DNA of 64,000 nt from Brevundimonas aveniformis DSM 17977 (GTDB lineage Bacteria; Pseudomonadota; Alphaproteobacteria; Caulobacterales; Caulobacteraceae). A model generated the notes under the pieces. The model was not told the DNA's origin, searched no databases, and saw only the letters and a program-made list of their open reading frames with translations. The first letter of the stretch is position 1; every line of letters begins with the position of its first letter. Position numbers and translations under genes: made by a program. This document shows positions 7,626-16,217 of the stretch, piece by piece. Where the stretch lies: the NCBI RefSeq assembly GCF_000428765.1, contig NZ_AUAO01000001.1, positions 952,075 through 1,016,074 of the forward strand, read 5' to 3'.

Positions 7626-9512
7626 CTATTGGCAGGCGAGGCATTCCTCGTAGTCGGTCTTGGCCACCGCAAAGAGGTCGGGCTGGTTCGGATCAATCTC
7701 CGCATCGGCCTTGTCCTCGGCCCCAGCGAAGGCGGCCCGCTGAACCGATTTGGAACGCAGGTAGTAGAGGGACTTCATCCCCTTTTCCCACGCCTGCCAG
7801 TGCAGCATGTGCAGGTCCCACTTGTCGATATCGCCCGGCAGGAAGACGTTGACCGACTGGGCCTGACAGACGTCCGGTGTCCGGTCCGCGGCCAGTTCGA
7901 TGACCCAGCGTTGGTCCAGCTCGAAAGCCGTCTTGTAAACCGCCTTTTCGTCCTCGGTCAGACCCTCCAGGTGCTGGACGGACCCTTCATGGGCCAGGAT
8001 CGACGACCAGACGGCCTCGGTGTTCAGGCCGCGCGCTTCCAACAGATCCTCGAGGTAGGGGTTCTTGACCGCGAACGAGCCGGACAAGGTCTTGTGGGTA
8101 TAGATGTTGGCCGGGATCGGCTCGATACCGGCCGAGGTGCCGCCGCAGATGATCGAGATCGAGGCGGTCGGGGCGATGGCCAGTTTGTGGCTGAACCGCT
8201 CCATGGCTCCGCGTTCGGCGGCGTCCTCACAAGCGCCCTTCTCTTCAGCCAGAAGGCGGCTGGCCTTGTCGGCCTCGCGGCGCAGGTGTTTGAACAGCCG
8301 CATGTTCCAGCTCTTGGCCATGGCCGACTCAAAGGCCACGCCCTGGGACTGAAGGAAGGAATGGAAGCCCATCAGGCCCAGCCCCACCGACCGCTCGCGC
8401 TTGGCCGAATAGACGGCGGCCGCCATGGCCGGGGGCGCGCGGTTGATGAAATCCTGAAGCACGTTGTCCAGGAAGCGCATGACGTCTTCGATGAAGCGGG
8501 GCTCGTCGCGCCACTCCAGGAACGTCTCGGCATTGACCGACGACAGGCAGCAGACGGCTGTGCGGTCGACACCCAGGTGGTCGGCCCCCGTGTGCAGCAT
8601 GATTTCCGAACAGAGGTTCGACTGCTTGACCGAAAGCCCCAGGGCCTTCTGGTGATCCGGCATCATCCGGTTCACCGTGTCCGAGAAGATCAGATAGGGC
8701 TCGCCGGTGGCCAGGCGGACCTCGAGGATCTTGGTCCACAGGGCGCGCGCATCGACGGTTTTGCGGACCTCATTGGTTTTGGGCGAGATCAGGTCAAACG
8801 TCGTGCCGTCGCGCACCGCCTCCATGAAGGCGTCGGTGACATTGATGCCGTGGTGAAGGTTCAGGGACTTGCGGTTGAAGTCGCCCGAGGGTTTGCGGAT
8901 CTCAAGGAACTCTTCGATCTCGGGGTGATGGATATCCAGATAGACGGCGGCCGAGCCGCGACGTAGCGATCCTTGCGAGATGGCCAGGGTGAGGCTGTCC
9001 ATCACGCGGATGAAGGGGATGATGCCCGAGGTCTGGCCCGCGCCCTTGACCTTCTCGCCGATGGAGCGGACGCCGCCCCAGTAGGTGCCGATGCCGCCGC
9101 CGTTCGACGCCAGGGCGACGTTCTCGTTCCAGACGTTCTGAATGCCGTCCAGCGAATCTCCGACGGCGTTGAGGAAGCACGAGATCGGCAGGCCGCGATC
9201 CGCCCCACCGTTCGACAGCACCGGTGTCGAGGGCATGAACCACAGGCGGCTCATGTAGTCATAGACGCGCTGGGCATGATCGGCGTCGTCGGCAAAGGCG
9301 GTCGCGACGCGCGCGAACATGTCCTGATAGCTTTCGCCAGGCAGCAGATAGCGGTCTTCCAGCGTCTTTTTGCCGAAGTCGGTCAGAAGGTCGTCGCGGG
9401 TGCGATCGACTTCCACCTTGCGGACGAGCGACAGGGCCGGCGCGTCCGTTCGCGCGGCCTCCGCTTCCTGGATCGAAAACTCGTTCCGCATCAACGCTTC
9501 ACTGCCAGCCAT
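7626..9512 (-). CDS. nrdA: Ribonucleoside-diphosphate reductase, class Ia large subunit
   Basis: NrdA reduces ribonucleotides to deoxyribonucleotides using a thiyl radical generated by NrdB. About 628 residues from the ATG at 9512; ATGs at 9566 and 9491 are alternatives, as no start has a strong ribosome site. Visible are the redox cysteine in GLPISCFLN, the active-site motif SNLCSEIML with the radical Cys and catalytic Glu, its partner in AVCCLSSVNAE, the substrate-binding PTASISIICGGTSAGIEP, and the C-terminal redox pair in EECLACQ. There is no N-terminal ATP-cone, consistent with the short alphaproteobacterial type. The partner nrdB is divergent and 1.1 kb away, beyond a PAP2 gene. Confidence 0.95.
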   Translation of the reverse strand: MAGSEALMRNEFSIQEAEAARTDAPALSLVRKVEVDRTRDDLLTDFGKKTLEDRYLLPGESYQDMFARVATAFADDADHAQRVYDYMSRLWFMPSTPVLSNGGADRGLPISCFLNAVGDSLDGIQNVWNENVALASNGGGIGTYWGGVRSIGEKVKGAGQTSGIIPFIRVMDSLTLAISQGSLRRGSAAVYLDIHHPEIEEFLEIRKPSGDFNRKSLNLHHGINVTDAFMEAVRDGTTFDLISPKTNEVRKTVDARALWTKILEVRLATGEPYLIFSDTVNRMMPDHQKALGLSVKQSNLCSEIMLHTGADHLGVDRTAVCCLSSVNAETFLEWRDEPRFIEDVMRFLDNVLQDFINRAPPAMAAAVYSAKRERSVGLGLMGFHSFLQSQGVAFESAMAKSWNMRLFKHLRREADKASRLLAEEKGACEDAAERGAMERFSHKLAIAPTASISIICGGTSAGIEPIPANIYTHKTLSGSFAVKNPYLEDLLEARGLNTEAVWSSILAHEGSVQHLEGLTEDEKAVYKTAFELDQRWVIELAADRTPDVCQAQSVNVFLPGDIDKWDLHMLHWQAWEKGMKSLYYLRSKSVQRAAFAGAEDKADAEIDPNQPDLFAVAKTDYEECLACQ

Positions 9513-9776
9513 ACCGTATTCGCCCCAATCTCGATGGTCGTTCAAATCCGGTGAAAACCACCGCATCTGGTAGGACCGCGTGCCCCAAGGTCCATATGTA
9601 GGGGGACATAACCCTAACGAGGCGTCAACGGCTTGACGCAAGGTTTGCTTGATTCGTGATCTGAGGATTGCCCCGGTTTGGGTCGGGGTCGAACAATCAT
9701 GGGATCTGGGCCGAGATCACAATTCCGTGATGACCGCTTTGCGGGAACCGCGGCCAAGCGTAGCCGTTCGCCATCC

Positions 9777-10544
9777 ATGCCGATCACCATACCCCTGACC
9801 TCGCGCCTCAAATCATCCACGTTGCGGGTGTTGCGATTTGCGCGAGACGAATTGGGCGTTGTGGTGGCCCTGGGCGTGGTCGCCGGTGGCGTGGCCGTCT
9901 TCTCTGAACTGGCAGAGGACCTCGTCGAGGGCGAGAACCAGACCTTCGATCAGGCGGTCCTGGCCTGGACCCACCCGAACGCCGATCCGCGCGATCCCAT
10001 CGGCCCGGACTGGCTCGAAACGGCCATGCTCGACTTCACCTCGCTCGGGGGTCTGGCGGTGCTGGTCCTATTTGCCTTGATCGCGGTCGGATTCCTGCTG
10101 ATGCAGAAACGCCCCTGGTCGGCCCTGATGCTGGCGCTGGCGCTGGGCGGCGGCTTGATGCTGAGTGAGATGTTCAAGGGGCTGTTCGACCGGGGCCGTC
10201 CGCCGGAAATCTATCAGGTGGTCGAAACGATCAACGCCAGCTTCCCGTCCGGCCACACCCTGATGTCGACGGTCTTCTATCTGACGCTGGGGGTGATGCT
10301 GGAGCGCGTCTTCGCCCGACGACGGCTCAAGGTCTATGTGATCAGCGTCGCCATCCTGATCGCCGGCCTGGTGGGAATCAGCCGGGTCTATCTAGCCGCG
10401 CACTGGGCGACAGATGTGCTGGGCGGCTGGTCGCTCGGCGCGGCCTGGGCCATGGTCTGCTGGCTGGTGGCCTATGGGATTCAGCGCCGGCAGGCTCACC
10501 ACGGCCAATCGACAGGTCAGATCGGCGGCTTCGACGGGGTGTAG
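9777..10544 (+). CDS. PAP2 superfamily membrane phosphatase
   Basis: A 255-residue integral membrane protein with the three phosphatase motifs of the PAP2 family: KGLFDRGRP (K-x6-RP), PSGHT, and SRVYLAAHWATDV (SR-x5-H-x3-D). Five or six hydrophobic segments surround them. Such enzymes dephosphorylate undecaprenyl pyrophosphate or phosphatidate at the periplasmic face; which one cannot be told. An upstream in-frame start at 9678 would add a basic, non-hydrophobic stretch, so the ATG at 9777 is preferred. The gene lies between the divergent nrdA and nrdB genes. Confidence 0.9.
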   Translation: MPITIPLTSRLKSSTLRVLRFARDELGVVVALGVVAGGVAVFSELAEDLVEGENQTFDQAVLAWTHPNADPRDPIGPDWLETAMLDFTSLGGLAVLVLFALIAVGFLLMQKRPWSALMLALALGGGLMLSEMFKGLFDRGRPPEIYQVVETINASFPSGHTLMSTVFYLTLGVMLERVFARRRLKVYVISVAILIAGLVGISRVYLAAHWATDVLGGWSLGAAWAMVCWLVAYGIQRRQAHHGQSTGQIGGFDGV

Positions 10545-10560
10545 GTCGCCTATCCCCAGA

Positions 10561-10635
10561 CCCCAACATTTTGTGAACAGTTGGGGTGCTATACCCCACT
10601 GGTTGATTCCGGCCAGATGCTGCTAGGTTGGATTC
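10561..10635 (+). promoter_or_regulatory. Inverted repeat and two GANTC sites upstream of nrdB
   Basis: CCCCAAC (10561-10567) and GTTGGGG (10580-10586) are perfect inverted arms 12 bases apart. A second overlapping dyad GGGG-TGCTATA-CCCC runs to 10597. GATTC occurs at 10605-10609 and 10631-10635, the CcrM methylation sequence of Caulobacterales. The dyad is a plausible operator for cell-cycle or nucleotide control of nrdB, but it does not match the NrdR box consensus well. Confidence 0.45.
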
Positions 10636-10653
10636 GCAGTTCAGGATCTGACC

Positions 10654-11715
10654 ATGACCTCTCCCGCCGCTTCCTCGATTTTGTCCCCCACGCCGGGCCT
10701 GTTGACGCCCTCGGCGGCCTACAAGCCGTTCCGCTATCCGTGGGCCTTCGACATGTGGAAGAAGCAGCAGCAGGTCCACTGGGTGCCCGAGGAGGTGCCG
10801 CTGGGCGAGGACGTCAAGGACTGGGCGGTCGCGCTGAATGACGGCGAGCGCAATCTGCTGACCCAGATTTTCCGCTTCTTTACCCAGGCGGACATCGAGG
10901 TTCAGGACAACTACATGGAACGCTACGGTCGGGTGTTCAAACCGACCGAGATCAAGATGATGCTGGCCGCCTTCGCCAATATGGAGACGGTGCACATCGC
11001 GGCCTACGCCCTGCTGCTCGAGACTATCGGGATGCCCGAGGCCGAGTTCGGGGCCTTCATGGAATATGACGCCCTGCGCGCCAAGCACGACTACATGGGC
11101 CAGTTCGGTGTCGACACCGACGCCGACATCTGTCGGACGCTGGCCATGTTCGGCGGGTTTGCCGAAGGACTTCAGCTGTTCGCCAGCTTCGCCATGCTGA
11201 TGAACTTCCCGCGCCAGAACAAGATGAAGGGCATGGGCCAGATCGTCTCCTGGTCGGTGCGCGACGAGAGCCTGCATTGCGAGGGCATCATCAAGCTCTA
11301 CCACGCCTTCAACAAGGAGACGGGCGCCGTCACCAAGGCGGTGGCCGATGACATCGTCGAGTGCTGCCGGACCGTCGTGGACATGGAAGACCGCTTCATC
11401 GACCTGGCCTTCGAGGCTGGCCCCGTCAACGGCATGACGCCCGACGACATCAAATCCTACATCCGCTTCATCGCCGACTGGCGTCTGCGCCAGCTCCAGT
11501 TGCCGGAGCTGTATGGCGGCAAGCGCGACAACCCGCTGCCGTGGTTGCAGTCGATGCTGTCGGGCGTCGAGCACGCCAACTTCTTCGAAGCCCGCGCCAC
11601 CGAATATTCCAAGGCCGCGACCAAGGGCTCCTGGCACGGAGCCGATGGTGTCTGGTCGTCGTTCGACAAGATGCTGGAAAACCGCAAGGCCGAGGAACCG
11701 GCAGAGGCGGAATAG
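10654..11715 (+). CDS. nrdB: Ribonucleoside-diphosphate reductase, class Ia small subunit
   Basis: NrdB carries the diiron-tyrosyl radical cofactor of class Ia ribonucleotide reductase. It is 353 residues long. Iron ligands and the radical tyrosine are visible in METVHIAAY (Glu, His and the Tyr four residues after the His) and in RDESLHCEG (Glu, His of the second pair), with a further acidic ligand region in QADIEVQDNY. The start is the ATG at 10654 with AGGA seven bases upstream. It stands alone with its own upstream region and is read away from nrdA. The downstream neighbour converges with 4 bp between the stops. Confidence 0.96.
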   Translation: MTSPAASSILSPTPGLLTPSAAYKPFRYPWAFDMWKKQQQVHWVPEEVPLGEDVKDWAVALNDGERNLLTQIFRFFTQADIEVQDNYMERYGRVFKPTEIKMMLAAFANMETVHIAAYALLLETIGMPEAEFGAFMEYDALRAKHDYMGQFGVDTDADICRTLAMFGGFAEGLQLFASFAMLMNFPRQNKMKGMGQIVSWSVRDESLHCEGIIKLYHAFNKETGAVTKAVADDIVECCRTVVDMEDRFIDLAFEAGPVNGMTPDDIKSYIRFIADWRLRQLQLPELYGGKRDNPLPWLQSMLSGVEHANFFEARATEYSKAATKGSWHGADGVWSSFDKMLENRKAEEPAEAE

Positions 11716-11719
11716 GGCC

Positions 11720-12358
11720 TCAGCCGCCTTCCGCCAACGCCTCGTCGACTAGGGCCCGGACTTCCGGGCTGTTCCAGTCGGCCTCGCCGGCCAGCCAGGC
11801 GCGGATGCGGCCCTCGCGGTCGATCAGGACGGTCTGGGGCATGGCTCCGCGCCCCGGCAGGCGGAACGGCAGCTCAAAGGTGGGATCGGAATAGAATTCC
11901 AGCGGAGCCTGTTCGGTCAGGAAGGCGCGGGCGGCTTCGATCTCCTCGGGCGTGCGGTCGACATTGACGACGACCACGGTGACCTCGTCGCCATAGGCCT
12001 GATCCAGTGCAGCCAGGGTCGGCAGCTCGGTTCGACAGGGCCGGCACCACATGGCCCAGACGTTCAGCACCAGGACCCGGCCGCGAAAGTCCGACACATC
12101 TGTCGCTCCGCCGTCGGGCGTCAGGAACCCCTGTGTCGGTGCAGGCAAGGCGTCTGCCGGGGTCAGCAGCGCCTCCAGCGAACCCGTCGCGCCGTCGTCG
12201 GCGGAAACGGCATCCTCGACCTGCACCAACTCGAACCGTTGCTTGTAGACGGCATAAATCACCAACGCATGGCCGCCGATTATGATAAGGGCACCGACCG
12301 CAGCCGCCGCCACAATCGTCCAGATCAACCGCCGTTTCCGTCGAGCTTCGTCGTCCAT
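11720..12358 (-). CDS. Membrane-anchored thioredoxin-like protein (TlpA/ResA type)
   Basis: A 212-residue protein from an ATG at 12358. A basic N-terminus (DDEARRKRR) leads into one transmembrane helix (about residues 12-34), a linker, and a periplasmic thioredoxin fold with the active site MWCRPC and the cis-proline loop [15 protein letters not shown]. Such proteins reduce or oxidise disulfides in periplasmic proteins, often for cytochrome c maturation; no cytochrome genes are nearby. Its ATG overlaps base for base a possible divergent argH start at 12357, so one of the two is probably not used. Confidence 0.87.
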   Translation of the reverse strand: MDDEARRKRRLIWTIVAAAAVGALIIIGGHALVIYAVYKQRFELVQVEDAVSADDGATGSLEALLTPADALPAPTQGFLTPDGGATDVSDFRGRVLVLNVWAMWCRPCRTELPTLAALDQAYGDEVTVVVVNVDRTPEEIEAARAFLTEQAPLEFYSDPTFELPFRLPGRGAMPQTVLIDREGRIRAWLAGEADWNSPEVRALVDEALAEGG

Positions 12359-12422
12359 GTCCAAATCGTCCGATGCGCCAACCGGCGCGACCCAAAGCCC
12401 GAGTGTCGGCACAGGTCAAGAG

Positions 12423-13790
12423 ATGTGGGGCGGTCGCTTCTCGGAAAAGCCCGCCGAGCTGATGCAGGCGATCAACGTCTCCATCGGGGTCGACAAGCGG
12501 CTGTGGCGACAGGATCTGGCCGGGTCACGCGCCCACTGTCGGATGCTGGCCAAACAGAGGATCATCAAGGCCGCGGATGCCGAGGTCATCCTCGGGGGGC
12601 TGGACCAGATCGAGGCCGAGATCGAGGCCGGAACCTTCCCCTTCCGCGACGAATACGAAGACATCCACATGAATGTGGAGGCGCGGCTGAAGGAGCTGGT
12701 CGGTGAGCCGGCCGGGCGGCTCCACACGGCGCGCTCACGCAATGATCAGGTGGCGACCGATTTCCGCCTGTGGGTGCGCGACGCCTGTGATCGCACCGTC
12801 AACCAGATCGAAGCCCTGCAGCGCGCCCTGCTGGGTCAGGCCGAGGCCGAAGCGGGTGCGCTGATGCCGGGCTTTACGCATTTACAGCCGGCCCAGCCGG
12901 TGACGTTTGGCCATCACATGATGGCCTACGTTGAAATGTTCGGGCGCGATGCCGGGCGCTTCCGCGATGCGCGCGCGCGCATGAATGAAAGCCCCCTGGG
13001 CTCTGCGGCCCTGGCCGGGTCGCCGTTTCCGATTGATCGGGAGATGACGGCCTCGGCCCTCGGCTTTGCCCGCCCCATGGCCAATTCTCTGGACGGGGTT
13101 TCGGATCGCGACTTCGCCCTTGAGAGCCTGGCGGCGGCGTCGATCTGCGCCGGTCATCTGTCGCGCCTGGCCGAAGAGATCGTGGTGTGGATGACGCCCC
13201 AGTTCGGCTTTGTCAGTCTGTCGGATGCCTTCACCACCGGCTCATCGATCATGCCGCAGAAAAAGAACCCCGATGCGGCCGAGCTGGTGCGGGCCAAGAC
13301 GGGACGGATCACTGGGGCTTTGATCGCTCTGACCACGGTGATGAAGGGCCTGCCGCTCGCCTATTCCAAGGATATGCAGGAGGACAAGCCACCGGTTTTC
13401 GAGGCCTTTGACGCGCTGGATCTGGCGTTGTCGGCCATGGCTGGAATGATTGCCGACCTGACGCCGAACCGCGAGCGGATGGCGGCGGCGGCGGGCGCAG
13501 GTTTCTCGACCGCGACCGATCTGGCCGACTGGCTGGTGCGTGAGCTGGACCTGCCGTTCCGCCAGGCACACCATGTGACGGGCGCGGCGGTGAAACGGGC
13601 GGAGGACCTGGGCGTCGACCTGCCTGACCTGCCGCTGGAGGACCTGCAATCCATCGAGGGCGGAATCACCCAAGCCGTGTATGATGTCCTGACCCCGGCG
13701 GCTTCGGTGGCCAGCCGCAAGGCCTGGGGTGGAACCTCGCCGGATGGTGTGCGCGAGCAGGTCAGGCGCTGGAAGGAGCGGATCGGATGA
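12423..13790 (+). CDS. argH: Argininosuccinate lyase
   Basis: ArgH cleaves argininosuccinate to arginine and fumarate, the last step of arginine synthesis. From the ATG at 12423 the protein is 455 residues, close to the usual length, and begins with the conserved [10 protein letters not shown]. The lyase superfamily signature [15 protein letters not shown] is present, along with [16 protein letters not shown] and [16 protein letters not shown]. An in-frame ATG at 12357 would add 22 unconserved residues but coincides with the start of the divergent thioredoxin-like gene and has no ribosome site. The stop overlaps the following lipoprotein start (ATGA). Confidence 0.95.
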   Translation: MWGGRFSEKPAELMQAINVSIGVDKRLWRQDLAGSRAHCRMLAKQRIIKAADAEVILGGLDQIEAEIEAGTFPFRDEYEDIHMNVEARLKELVGEPAGRLHTARSRNDQVATDFRLWVRDACDRTVNQIEALQRALLGQAEAEAGALMPGFTHLQPAQPVTFGHHMMAYVEMFGRDAGRFRDARARMNESPLGSAALAGSPFPIDREMTASALGFARPMANSLDGVSDRDFALESLAAASICAGHLSRLAEEIVVWMTPQFGFVSLSDAFTTGSSIMPQKKNPDAAELVRAKTGRITGALIALTTVMKGLPLAYSKDMQEDKPPVFEAFDALDLALSAMAGMIADLTPNRERMAAAAGAGFSTATDLADWLVRELDLPFRQAHHVTGAAVKRAEDLGVDLPDLPLEDLQSIEGGITQAVYDVLTPAASVASRKAWGGTSPDGVREQVRRWKERIG

Positions 13791-13966
13791 GACTTCGGAC
13801 CCTGATGCTGATCGGCGTGGGCACCCTGGCCCTGACCGGCTGCGGCCTGCGGGGCGATCTTCAACGCCCGGCCCCGATGTGGGGGGATGGTGAGGCGGTG
13901 CCGATGGACCCCGACCAGGAGGCTCCCGAAGATCCCAACGCGCCGATGCCGATCAACCCGTCCTGA
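13787..13966 (+). CDS. Small lipoprotein, LptM/YifL-like (59 aa)
   Basis: A short gene translationally coupled to argH by ATGA. The product begins [10 protein letters not shown], has a hydrophobic core and a lipobox LTGC with the acylated cysteine at residue 19, then [11 protein letters not shown] and an acidic, Pro-rich tail ending INPS. The GCGLRGDL region resembles LptM (YifL), a lipoprotein that helps mature the LptD/E lipopolysaccharide translocon. In many alphaproteobacteria a similar gene sits between argH and lysA; here lysA does not follow. Confidence 0.8.
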   Translation: MRLRTLMLIGVGTLALTGCGLRGDLQRPAPMWGDGEAVPMDPDQEAPEDPNAPMPINPS

Positions 13967-13971
13967 CGGAC

Positions 13972-13999
13972 GAGCCCCGTCCGAACGCGGGGCGGGCTC
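13972..13999 (+). terminator. Hairpin after argH-lipoprotein operon
   Basis: GAGCCC (13972-13977) pairs with GGGCTC (13994-13999) around a GC-rich inner part, five bases after the lipoprotein stop codon. There is no T-tract, so it may be a weak intrinsic terminator or an mRNA-stabilising stem. Confidence 0.45.
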
Positions 14000-14106
14000 A
14001 GCGAAGCGCCCTGTTTAACGCCGCCGCGTCTCGCCTTTGCGCTGACGGCGGGTGGGGGCTATAGAGCGCGCCGAACACCTCCCGCATTCGACGAAAGAGA
14101 GCCCCA

Positions 14107-15321
14107 ATGGCCAAGATCAAGGTCGCCAATCCCATCGTGGACATCGACGGCGACGAGATGACCCGCATCATCTGGCAGATGATCAAGGACAAGCTGGTCT
14201 TTCCGTACCTCGACCTTGAGCTGGACTATTACGACCTGGGCATGGAGAACCGCGACGCCACCGACGACCAGGTGACCATTGACGCGGCCCACGCCATTCA
14301 GCGCCACGGCGTCGGCGTGAAGTGCGCCACCATCACCCCGGACGAAGCGCGGGTGAAGGAGTTCGGCCTCAAGAAGATGTGGAAGTCGCCCAACGGCACC
14401 ATCCGCAACATCCTGGGCGGCGTGGTGTTCCGCGAGCCGATCATCTGCTCCAACGTGCCGCGCCTGGTGCCCGGCTGGACCCAGCCGATCGTGGTTGGCC
14501 GTCACGCCTTTGGTGACCAGTACAAGGCCACCGACTTCCTGGTGCCCGGCCCCGGCAAGCTGACCATCAAATTCGTCGGCGACGACGGCCAGGAGATCGA
14601 ACACGAGGTGTTCAACTTCCCGTCCTCGGGCGTGGCCATGGGGATGTACAACCTGGATGACTCGATCACCGAGTTCGCCCGCGCCAGCTTTGCCTACGGT
14701 CTGAACCGCAAATATCCGGTCTATCTGTCGACCAAGAACACGATCCTGAAAGCCTATGACGGCCGCTTCAAGGACATTTTCCAGAAGGTGTTCGACGAGG
14801 AGTTCAAGGCCGACTTCGACAAGCTGGGGCTGACCTATGAGCACCGCCTGATCGACGACATGGTGGCGGCCGCCATCAAGTGGTCCGGAGGCTTCGTCTG
14901 GGCCTGCAAGAACTATGACGGCGACGTTCAGTCCGACGTGGTGGCGCAAGGCTTCGGTTCGCTGGGCCTGATGACCTCGGTTCTGATGACCCCGGATGGC
15001 AATATCCTGGAATCCGAAGCCGCCCACGGCACCGTGACCCGCCACTATCGCCAGCATCAGAAGGGCGAGGCGACCTCAACCAACTCCATCGCCTCAATTT
15101 ACGCCTGGACGCGCGGATTCAAGCACCGCGGCAAGCTGGACGGCAACGAGGCCCTGATTAGATTCGGCGAAACGCTGGAGCGTGTGGTCGTCGAGACGGT
15201 CGAGGCCGGTTTCATGACCAAGGACCTGGCCCTTCTGGTCGGCGACCAGCAAGGCTGGCTGACCACCGAGGGCTTCCTGGACAAGGTCGCCGAAAACCTC
15301 GACGCGGCGATGGCGACCTGA
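14107..15321 (+). CDS. icd: NADP-dependent isocitrate dehydrogenase (dimeric, eukaryotic-like type)
   Basis: Icd oxidatively decarboxylates isocitrate to 2-oxoglutarate in the TCA cycle, giving NADPH. The 404-residue sequence belongs to the homodimeric subfamily shared with eukaryotic IDH1/2. Features are the N-terminal [16 protein letters not shown], the substrate loop [14 protein letters not shown], the NADP-contact segment [20 protein letters not shown] and the C-terminal LDAAMAT. The start at 14107 has GAGAG six bases upstream. It is a single gene with about 140 bp of upstream DNA. Confidence 0.97.
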   Translation: MAKIKVANPIVDIDGDEMTRIIWQMIKDKLVFPYLDLELDYYDLGMENRDATDDQVTIDAAHAIQRHGVGVKCATITPDEARVKEFGLKKMWKSPNGTIRNILGGVVFREPIICSNVPRLVPGWTQPIVVGRHAFGDQYKATDFLVPGPGKLTIKFVGDDGQEIEHEVFNFPSSGVAMGMYNLDDSITEFARASFAYGLNRKYPVYLSTKNTILKAYDGRFKDIFQKVFDEEFKADFDKLGLTYEHRLIDDMVAAAIKWSGGFVWACKNYDGDVQSDVVAQGFGSLGLMTSVLMTPDGNILESEAAHGTVTRHYRQHQKGEATSTNSIASIYAWTRGFKHRGKLDGNEALIRFGETLERVVVETVEAGFMTKDLALLVGDQQGWLTTEGFLDKVAENLDAAMAT

Positions 15322-15386
15322 CGAAACCTCGCGCGTAGGGGGTGTGGTCTAGCCTTGGCCGCAAAGTCAGGGCTTAACTGCATCCG

Positions 15387-16217
15387 ATGAGCAGACGCAT
15401 CGACATCGACGCGGGCGAGATCGGCCCGCCGCTGGACGAGATCATCCGTCACATCGAGGACGGATCGGTCCAGGAATTGGTCATCCGGAGGGAGGGCCGC
15501 GAGGTCGCGCGTCTGTCGCGTCCCGGTTATTCCGCCGAGCCTGCACCTCAGCAGCGCCAGTATGCCTGGGATCAGGCGCGCGACTATCGCGACCAGGGGC
15601 GGCGTCCCTCGGTCGGTGGGGCGATCGCCAACTTCATCGGTATGGCGGTGATTGCCGCGGGTCTGGCCTTCTTCCTCGCCCCCGCCTACGCCTTTTTCGC
15701 CCTGAGATCGGCGGCGCTGTCGGGCGATGTGCCGGCCCTGGCCGAGCTGGTCGACTATGGCGAGGTGCGGGCGTCCCTGCGCGCCCAGATGTCCGACAGT
15801 CCGCGAGCCCAGGAACCGGAGCCGTCCTGGCTGGAAAATCCGATTGAAGCCATCCGTCGTCGTCTGGGCCAGGCGGCGGAAGAGGCGACCGGGGCCGCCC
15901 CCAATGTCGATCCGTTCCTGACGCCCCAGGCCTTGGCCGGGATCACCTATGGCGAAGGTCATTTTGCCGCCGAACGCTCGCGCGCCGGTGCCCCGCCGAT
16001 CCAGCACGAGGCGACAGATCAGCCGTGGCCGGGTCTGGTGCACTGGGGGCCCAGCCGCACGCGCTTCCGCATCCGCGACGAGGGTGGGTCGGAGACGGTC
16101 CTGACGTTTACGCGCTCAGGCATCTTTGCCTGGAAACTGTCGCACATCGGCCTGCCCGAAGGCGGCAGCCCCGACGGGGCCGGTGAGGCCGAACAGGGCG
16201 TCCCGCAGGCGGGTTAG
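15387..16217 (+). CDS. DUF2939 domain membrane protein
   Basis: A 276-residue protein. The N-terminal 45 residues (IDIDAGEIGPPLDEIIRHIE, then VIRREGREVARL) form a small alpha/beta segment resembling prevent-host-death antitoxin N-termini. A disordered Gln/Tyr/Arg-rich linker follows, then one transmembrane helix (about 80-100). The DUF2939 pattern begins there: AYAFFALRSAALSGDVPALAELVDY. The C-terminal segment RFRIRDEGGSETVLTFTRSG completes it. DUF2939 proteins are uncharacterised. The gene overlaps alaS tail to tail by 4 bp. Confidence 0.8.
   Translation: MSRRIDIDAGEIGPPLDEIIRHIEDGSVQELVIRREGREVARLSRPGYSAEPAPQQRQYAWDQARDYRDQGRRPSVGGAIANFIGMAVIAAGLAFFLAPAYAFFALRSAALSGDVPALAELVDYGEVRASLRAQMSDSPRAQEPEPSWLENPIEAIRRRLGQAAEEATGAAPNVDPFLTPQALAGITYGEGHFAAERSRAGAPPIQHEATDQPWPGLVHWGPSRTRFRIRDEGGSETVLTFTRSGIFAWKLSHIGLPEGGSPDGAGEAEQGVPQAG

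Noticed and set aside
7629..8966. Long open frame (445 codons) antisense to nrdA
   Set aside because: It has no recognisable domain and its composition is that expected opposite a GC-rich gene with strong third-position bias; nrdA is beyond doubt.
10561..10597. NrdR box upstream of nrdB
   Set aside because: The dyad has GC-rich CCCCAAC arms and lacks the ACACTATATA-type core; also NrdR boxes come as two sites one or three turns apart.
10378..11637. 419-codon open frame antisense to nrdB
   Set aside because: Overlaps the iron-binding core of nrdB completely and shows no protein family features.
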